Part shown: positions 57,560-64,000 of the stretch, piece after piece
Layout: each line of letters starts with the position of its first letter
Numbering within the stretch: position 1 is the stretch's first letter
Source: Ailanthus altissimus
Lineage: Eukaryota; Streptophyta; Magnoliopsida; Sapindales; Simaroubaceae
Assembly (NCBI GenBank): GCA_946807835.1
Contig: OX327683.1
Location: 36,825,001-36,889,000, forward strand
Reading direction: 5' to 3'
Length of the DNA: 64,000 bases
The notes under the pieces: model-generated
The model's input: only the letters and a program-made list of their open reading frames with translations
What the model was told of the DNA's origin: nothing
The model's database searches: none
Program-made: the position numbers and the translations under genes

Positions 57560-60500
57560 TTACATCTTGTTTTTTAGAATTCCATAAAAATACTCCATTG
57601 TCAAGTGAAAAAAACATACCCAGATGTACTTTTAGAATTGTCTATGGATTCTGCCCAATCACTGTCAACAAAGCTTTTAAGTTTTCCATCACTTCTGCAA
57701 TACAAAATGCCAAGGTCTAAAGTACCTTTCAGATACCTTCGGATTCTTTTACCAACACCAAGATGTGTCAGACTTGGTGAATGCATGAACTTTGAAAGTA
57801 GGCTAGCTGAGAACATTAAATCTAGCCTCGTTGCAGTCAAGTAAAGAAGGCTGCCAACCAAACTCTGTACTATGTTACATCTGCCTTTGCATCACCATTA
57901 GACTTAGAGAGCTTTTCATTTATAGCAAGTGAAGTTAAAACAGGATTACAACTCTTCAATTTGAATTTTTTCAATATATCGTTCATATACTTTCTCTGTG
58001 AGAGAAAGATTCCATTATTAGACTGATGCACTTTCATCCCCAATAAATACCCCATCTCTCCGAGATTTGTTACAAATTTTTTCAACATTTCAAAAACCTG
58101 TAATATACTCTTCTTAAATTTGTTAATTTCATGAATATCATCACCAGTAACCAACAAATCATCTACATAAAGTGAAACAAAAAGCTTCTCCCCATTTGCC
58201 ATAAATTTTCACATAAAGAGTAGGCTCATTTTGGCTCCTCCTGAAATTATTTTAGAGAAAATGTGCATCAATTCTACTGTACCACACTCTTGGAGCCTGT
58301 TTCAGCCCATACAAGGCTTTATGAAGCCTATAAACTTTATCTTCATGACCTGCAACAATAAAATCATTAGGTTGCTCAACATAAATTTCTTCTTGTAGAA
58401 ACCCATTTAAAAAAGCTCATTTGACATCCAAATGAAAGATCTTCCATCCACATTGAGCTGATAGAGCAACAAGTAATCTGATAGTTTCATACCTAGCAAC
58501 TGGGGTAAATGTATCACCATAATCAACTTCAGCCATTTGAGAATATTCTTTCACAACAAGTATGGCTTTATGTTTGTGAATGGAGCCATTTAATTTTGTC
58601 CTATAAACCCATTTGACACCAATTACATGTCTGTCTTTAGGTCTTAAAGCGAGTTTCCAGGTGCCATTTTTGTTGATCATAGTCAGCTCTTCTTTTATTG
58701 CATCATTCCATTCTATCAGCATCAAAGCTTCTTCAAAGAAAAAAGGCTCATTCACAGCAAAGCTGCATTTTTCATAAATTTCAGCCAAAGACTTAATCTT
58801 TAATATTGGAGAGTTAGACTCATCTTCTTGATCTTCAATATCATTTACAACTTGATTTTTGTTATCAATTGCAGTAGGAATGGTTGTCAACTATGTTGGC
58901 TTTACACTTCTTTGAACTTGATTATTTTTCCAATCTTAATATGCAACCTCGTCAACTTGAATATCTCTATTAATCACAATCTTCTTTGACTTTATGTTGT
59001 ATACTCTGTAACCCTTAGATCTTGCTGCATAGCCTAAGAAAATCCTCATCTCAGCTTTGTCATCCAATTTGGATCTCTTGACATCTACAATGTGAGTATA
59101 GCAAATTAATCCAAAAGTCTTTAAGTATTTGACAGTAGGCTTTATTTCTGACCAAGCCTTAATTGGTATTTTCCCTTGAACAACTTTAGTTGGTAACCTA
59201 TTCAAGAGATACATTGTTATATAGACAACTTCAACCCAAAAGCTTTTTGGTAACTTCTTCTCTGCAATTAAACATCTTGCCATTTCCATAACTGTTCTAT
59301 TCTTTCTCTGTGAAACTCTATTTTGCTTAAGGGTATAGCTAACAGTCAATTGATGAGTAATTTTCATATTTTCACAAAATACATTAAATTCATTGGAAGT
59401 GTATTCCTTTCCATTATCTGATCTCAACATCTTAATTTTGTAGCCACTTTCAGACTCTACTATAGCTCTAAAATTTTTTTAAAACATTAAAAGTTTGAGC
59501 CTTACTTGATAAAAAATACACTCATGTCATTCTAGTCAAATCATCAATAAATAAGATACAAAAATTTATTCTGGTTTAGAAAGGGAACACTCATAGGGCC
59601 ACACAAGTCAGTATGAACAAGCTCCAACTTGTTTTTTGCCCTTGTAACATTATCTTATGAGAAAGACTTTCTATGCATTTTTTCTAATTGACAGGCATCA
59701 CATAAATCATCAATACAACTAACTGTAAGTGTAATGACTCAAATCTCACATCAGGCAGACTTGTCTAAAGTGAAGGCCTTATAAGAAGAAATCTCCCCTA
59801 TCCTTGTGAAGCGCCTTTTAGGGATGGCGATGTGTTTCACCCATAAAGGACAAAATCGTGAGGGAAAAAAACGCGTGCGTGAACCCCAAAGCGGATAATA
59901 CCTTGCACAGGAATTCAGATAGGCTCTTTCATTTGGTATCAAAGATGAGGACAACTCTGTTTCGATGGTGGAGGGTATTGTAACGACCCAAATCTCACAT
60001 CGGGCAGACTCATCCAAAGTGAATGCCTTATAAAGAGAAATTCTCCTACCCATGTGAGGCGCTTTTTAGGGATGACAATGTGTTCCGCCCATAAATTTTA
60101 AAATCATGAGGGGGAAAGATGCATACGTGAACCTCAAAGCGAACAATACCTTGTACAGGGATTCGGGTGGGCTCTTTCAATAGGCATGTCTTTAACTATA
60201 TCATGGGATTACAAATTCTTCAATGCATTCATGTTGAAATGACCATATCTTTTGTGTCATAATATAAAATCATCATGTTTGGAAACAAGTACTGAGTGAT
60301 TCACTTGATTCTAACATACTGAAAAGCTATTATCACACATTTCAACTTTAACAACTTCATAATCATTTGAGTCTAGTATAGTGCAGCAATTATTTTTAAA
60401 TGGAAGTGAATATCTCATTTTTAATAATTGTACAACTCTAAGCAAATTTTGATCTAAATCAAAAATTAATAGCACATCATGAATGAATTTTGGACCTTTA

Positions 60501-61600
60501 CTAGTGTAAACAGAGACCGTACCTCTTCCTGTAGCCTGAACCATTTCTTTATTTTCAAGCTTGACTTTGGTTTTGTCAGTCCTGTCTAAAGAAGTGAACA
60601 AGTTTGTGTATTTCGCCATGTGGCTAGTACAACCACTATCCACTTACCATACATCTTTTGAAGCTGAATAACAAGCTTGAGTAGCCATGAATAAGTGATA
60701 TTTAGCTTGGGGTTGCTCACAAATGAAGTTGGCATGTTTTGCAGGTTATGGTTGAGATTGATTTTGCTTGGATCTGTAAAAATTCTCTATGTCCCCACTT
60801 CTTGCAATAATTACACTAAATTTGTGGCTTCCCCTTATATCAGCAACTTTTTGACATATGGTTTGTTCTTGTATAAGTTAAACAAGGAGGAAACTTGTCC
60901 TTTACTGTAAATTTAATTGAATTCTCATCCATCTTACCTTTTTCTTTTTTATCACCGCCTTTTTTTTTTATAATTTTGCTTCTTTTGATCCCTTTGGAAA
61001 GGTTGCTTCCTTTTGTGTCTTACTTGAAATACACCTTCAGTCACATCATCCATTCTTATGGAAATTCTTTGTTCTTGAGCCTGCAATTTACTGATCATCT
61101 CAGAAATAGTCAATTTCTTGATGTCACATGACTCTTCAATGGCAGAAATTTTGGCGTCAAATTTTTCAGGCTAGTTAATCAACATTTTCTCCACTACTTT
61201 ATAATCTTGCATAACCTCACCATAGAGCCTCATCTGGTTCACTAATGCTTGTAACTTTGAAGAGTAATCTTTGACAGATTCATTCTCCTTCATTTTTAAC
61301 ATTTCAAACTCTTTTTTGAGATTCAACAATTTGACAGACCTTACTCTTTCATTGCCCTTATGTAATTTTTTTAGCTCATCCTATATCTTTTTGGCAGTTT
61401 CAAGATGCATGATGCTTGTAAAAACATCATATGCCAAGACTGAGTGCAAACAAATAACAGCTTTATCCCCCTTCAACTTCTCCTCCTCATGTTGCTTAAT
61501 TTGAGCTATTGTGGGATTAGTTCTCAATGTTGGAACTTACTTATCTTGACCAACAATCTCCCATAAACCCAAAGACTTCAAATATGACTTTATTTTAACA
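57560..61600 (-). pseudogene. Copia gag-pol remnant, interrupted by a TRIM
   Basis: In minus-strand order: a gag nucleocapsid remnant with KDKFPPC, NHMSKSC and CNYCKKWGHRE knuckles (60770-60910); protease MDSGCTSHM (60643), its catalytic Asp kept; then the TRIM (60179-59730); integrase with CDACQLEKMHR, MLRSDNGKEYTSNEF and KQNRVSQRKNRTVMEMARC (59430-59000); RT with [40 protein letters not shown] and the catalytic LYVDDLLVTGDD (about 58160); and RNase H SFVDSDWAESIDNSKSTSGY (about 57640). Many stops and frameshifts make it inactive. Less decayed than the 31-35 kb element in protease, but also dead. Confidence 0.9.
59730..60179 (+). mobile_element. Complete TRIM element nested in the Copia element
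   Basis: LTRs 59730-59931 and 59979-60179 (about 200 bases each, TGTAAYGACYCAAAT .. GGCTCTTTCA) enclose only 47 bases. These hold the primer site TGGTATCA (59934-59941) and a purine stretch GGTGGAGGG. No coding capacity. Flanks GTAAG and ATAGG match at three of five bases. It sits between Copia protease and integrase, in the opposite direction, so it came later. Confidence 0.9.
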
Positions 61601-62150
61601 ATCTATATTTGATAATTTTTTCCAAAAAATTGAGGAAGAAGCCATTTAATCACTCACTTACAAATGTTTGAACTCTCAAAACTCTCAATATTTTTTTTTT
61701 ACTTAAACCTCACAACCCATAAGAACAATGCTCTGATACCGATGTTAGTTTTGAATCAATTACATAACCATAAAATATTGAACCATACATAAGGAAGAGA
61801 AAAATAAAACACTTAGTTTTTCTCTACAACCATAAATCACTCTTTCATAACTATTCAATTTATAGTACATAAAAGATTCTACACAATACATCATCTTCAC
61901 TTAACACATGATGTATATACTTAACACCATTATAACTTAGCACATTAGGTAGACACCTCACACTATTATTACAAACACATTATTAAAATAAAGAAACACA
62001 AAATGATTTCACTCATTAAACTAAAAATTTTGCGCAAACAATAAGACCGGCTTCATTGCATCGTGTACAGGAACCATGAATGTCTAAAGAGTCTTCAAAA
62101 TAATTTAATAAATTAACATGGTAAATTATATCCTATGGCGTATTCCAATA

Positions 62151-64000
62151 TTAGTTCATGATATCTGGTAAATCATCATGAATATTCAATTCTGGTAGCG
62201 TAAACATCCAATTGTTCTGGTCACTAACAGAGATGTCAAACAAATCATCACGATCACTCGGTGTCTCAGGCAGCGATGGTGTAGGATTCCTATCATTGGG
62301 GTTGACATCTAATAAATCATGATGATGATCAATAGGGTCCGACCAGTCCGGATCCTCTAAAAATTTTTGAATGTATTCATATGCATATTCAGGAAGTCCA
62401 CTTATAGTGTCAAGGTCAATCAGCTTCGAGTTCTGCGACCTGACCGCACTAAATTTTTCCATCATAATTATGTTTAAGCATAAGTCACCAACCAATGCAT
62501 TCAGATCATATTTAGAATGATCAGGTAGTGAAGTAGTGCAAGTTTGGCTCAAAATCCGTATGGCATACTTCTGCAACAAAGGACAAGGATCGCCAAAACA
62601 CTCCCACCATTTCCCTACACACAATGATGTATATACAAGGTAAAGAGTCATCCTATAAACAAGAAATTTTCAAATTGCGAGTAGAATCCATGAGACTTAC
62701 GAGGATGGAATGTATCTAACATTCTCATTGCTGCAGCAGTGAACAAATCTGGAACTTTTGTGCGGTAGAGTTGCACTTGTTTCGACAACGGTTCCCGCTC
62801 TTCATCGGGGACCAATAACATTAGAAGGTCAAAACCCTTTTGTAGTTTAGTAACCTCACTAAGTTCCTGTCTGCACATGTAAGCAGGATTCAAAAAAGCT
62901 GCAGCTTCATGTATTGGTTGGACTACACGATTTCTCCAATCTTTAAACACCTCGCTTATCGTCTCATTACCACCTAAGTGTTGTTTAAATGCCACTTCTG
63001 CCCTCTTCATTGCTTCATACAAATATCCTAAAGTTGATCCATTGCAATCTGTTAGTTCAAGAACTTGGATCAGTGGCTGCAAAACTTGCACCACTTTATT
63101 CCCTCTACTCCAAAATTCTGTAGAATGTACAGCTTTATACACAACCTCCCTGACATCATTTTGCTTACTCGACCCTTCCCCTTCACGGGATGCAGAAGCA
63201 AGTGGTAGCTGCAATGCCCGTAATTCTTTCTCAGCTCCCAAAACTGAATGCAGCATAAAAAATTCAATGGCAATCTTAGTGATACCACGACGTTTATAAA
63301 ACTTATTTCTTGCACATTCCTTTTTTGGGAGCAGATCAATATCATGCTCATACAAATATCTGAAAATCAGTTTTGCCAATTGAGTAGTCTTATGAATCCA
63401 AGGAGTTCCGAAGTATATTAGTATCAAAAGTGCCCCGAGTTCACCATTAGCACATCGAGACAGGTATATCCAAGGGAATCTCATAAGAATCGTCTCCATA
63501 ACTTTAAGAATAAACTTATCTTGTTTAAAATCAGTAAAGCAATCCACCATACGATCTTCACTATCATCAAGGATGAACTGAGCAACATGCTCAGGTCCTA
63601 AAGATTCAATTATACGACATATGCTATCTATAAAAGAATCAAATGTCATTCCTTCCTCAGGAACTGTAATTTTCTCTATATATACCAAGCCACCGGGGGA
63701 AGACGCAAAAAACTTCATACACACAACTTTTGAATTTTTCACTACCTTAGACATTATCAGTGTACAACCTGTTGTAGTAAAAAAGCTCTTGACATTTAAA
63801 ATGTATTCCTGAAGTTCCTTTTTGACACCTGGGAGCACTTGCGAGGTGAGAGCTGAATAATTTGGTAATTCATAACTGGGCCCAACTTTTGCTATGCTCT
63901 TCAACAACTCAACCAAAAATGGTTTTTCAGAAAGGTCAAGTGTCAAGTTGTTTGTGAGGATAAACTTAGCAAGCATTTTATCTGCTACACTCTTATCCTT
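62151..64000 (-). CDS. hAT-transposase-derived protein, copy 2 (5' end beyond window)
   Basis: Two visible exons on the minus strand: 64000-62701 (open to the window edge, so the BED finger seen in copy 1 is outside) and 62614-62151, joined in phase through CCTC/GGAAATGG to give FHPRKWWECFGDPC. No stop or frameshift in about 590 residues. The DUF659-like core reads FFTTTGCTLIMSKVVKN, where active hAT relatives have an acidic SDxW-type motif after GCT; here the Asp is missing. Then come FFASSPGGLVYIEKITVP and FILDDSEDRMVDCF. The hAT dimerisation motif (ECFGDPCPLLQKYAIRILSQ) is kept, and a long acidic tail follows (DDLLDVNPNDRNPTPSLPET .. DDLPDIMN). I infer a non-catalytic, possibly domesticated, protein. 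A decayed but lucky transposon is the alternative. Confidence 0.8.

Larger units (their letters stand above)
56803..62040 (-). mobile_element. Ty1/Copia retrotransposon in the 3' flank of hAT-derived copy 2
   Basis: On the plus strand both LTRs start TGTTRGTTTTGAATCAATTA: 56803-57198 (element 3' LTR) and 61743-62040 (5' LTR, ending GCGCAAACA). The primer site reads GCTCTGATACC (61730-61740), the reverse complement of the initiator tRNA-Met site. Flanks GATAG and ATAAG are a worn duplication; the corresponding empty site survives at 43003-43020. The interior has gag, protease, integrase, RT and RNase H remnants in Copia order. A TRIM is nested inside. Confidence 0.92.

Noticed and set aside
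59751..60053. 100-codon minus-strand ORF with an internal duplicated tail
   Set aside because: It spans both TRIM LTRs antisense, and its repeat is simply the two LTRs.
1..64000. CRISPR array, bacterial operon or viral genome
   Set aside because: Gene structure and repeats are those of a plant chromosome; no regularly spaced repeat-spacer array was seen.

Overview
This is eukaryotic plant nuclear DNA. Introns have GT..AG ends, spacers are AT-rich, many retrotransposons are nested in one another, and the genes belong to land-plant families. The protein sequences look eudicot and are compatible with a woody rosid such as Citrus or another Sapindales genus; I cannot prove the species from sequence alone.

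Layout. 1-9.3 kb: a HAIRY MERISTEM/SCARECROW-LIKE 6 type GRAS regulator with a perfect miR171 target site, then a long AT-rich spacer. 9.3-13.8 kb: no gene found. 13.8-16.7 kb (minus): a plastid CDP-diacylglycerol synthase (CDS4/5 type) that looks like a pseudogene, with several frame breaks. 17.1-19.1 kb (plus, divergent from it): a six-exon protein with a ubiquitin-interacting-motif-like helix and a C-terminal EF-hand. 19.8-20.6 kb: a MITE-like element carrying an internal array of short palindromic repeats. 21.3-24.9 kb (minus): an eight-exon VAP27-type ER membrane contact protein. 26.1-27.1 kb (minus): an uncharacterised, probably plastid, multi-pass membrane protein. 28.6-39.1 kb: a pair of inverted duplicate arms enclosing a decayed Copia element, a tandem TRIM cluster and a solo LTR. 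39.9-41.7 kb (minus): an SPX3-type phosphate sensor with two P1BS (PHR-binding) boxes just upstream. 43.2-64.0 kb: two same-strand copies of a hAT-transposase-derived BED-finger gene, the first broken, the second intact as far as the window shows. They are separated by a non-autonomous LTR element (with a 2.2 kb solo LTR inside), a dead 2-oxoglutarate dioxygenase gene split by another solo LTR, and a Copia element with a TRIM inside it.

The working genes (SCL6, EF-hand/UIM, VAP27, the membrane protein, SPX3) are unrelated in function and share no pathway; they are ordinary neighbours in a plant chromosome. The richest information is the insertion history. In several places the target-site duplications, or a paralogous empty site, are still readable. 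I found no convincing undescribed biological system. The best leads are the UIM/EF-hand protein and the hAT-derived protein pair that has lost a catalytic-position aspartate.
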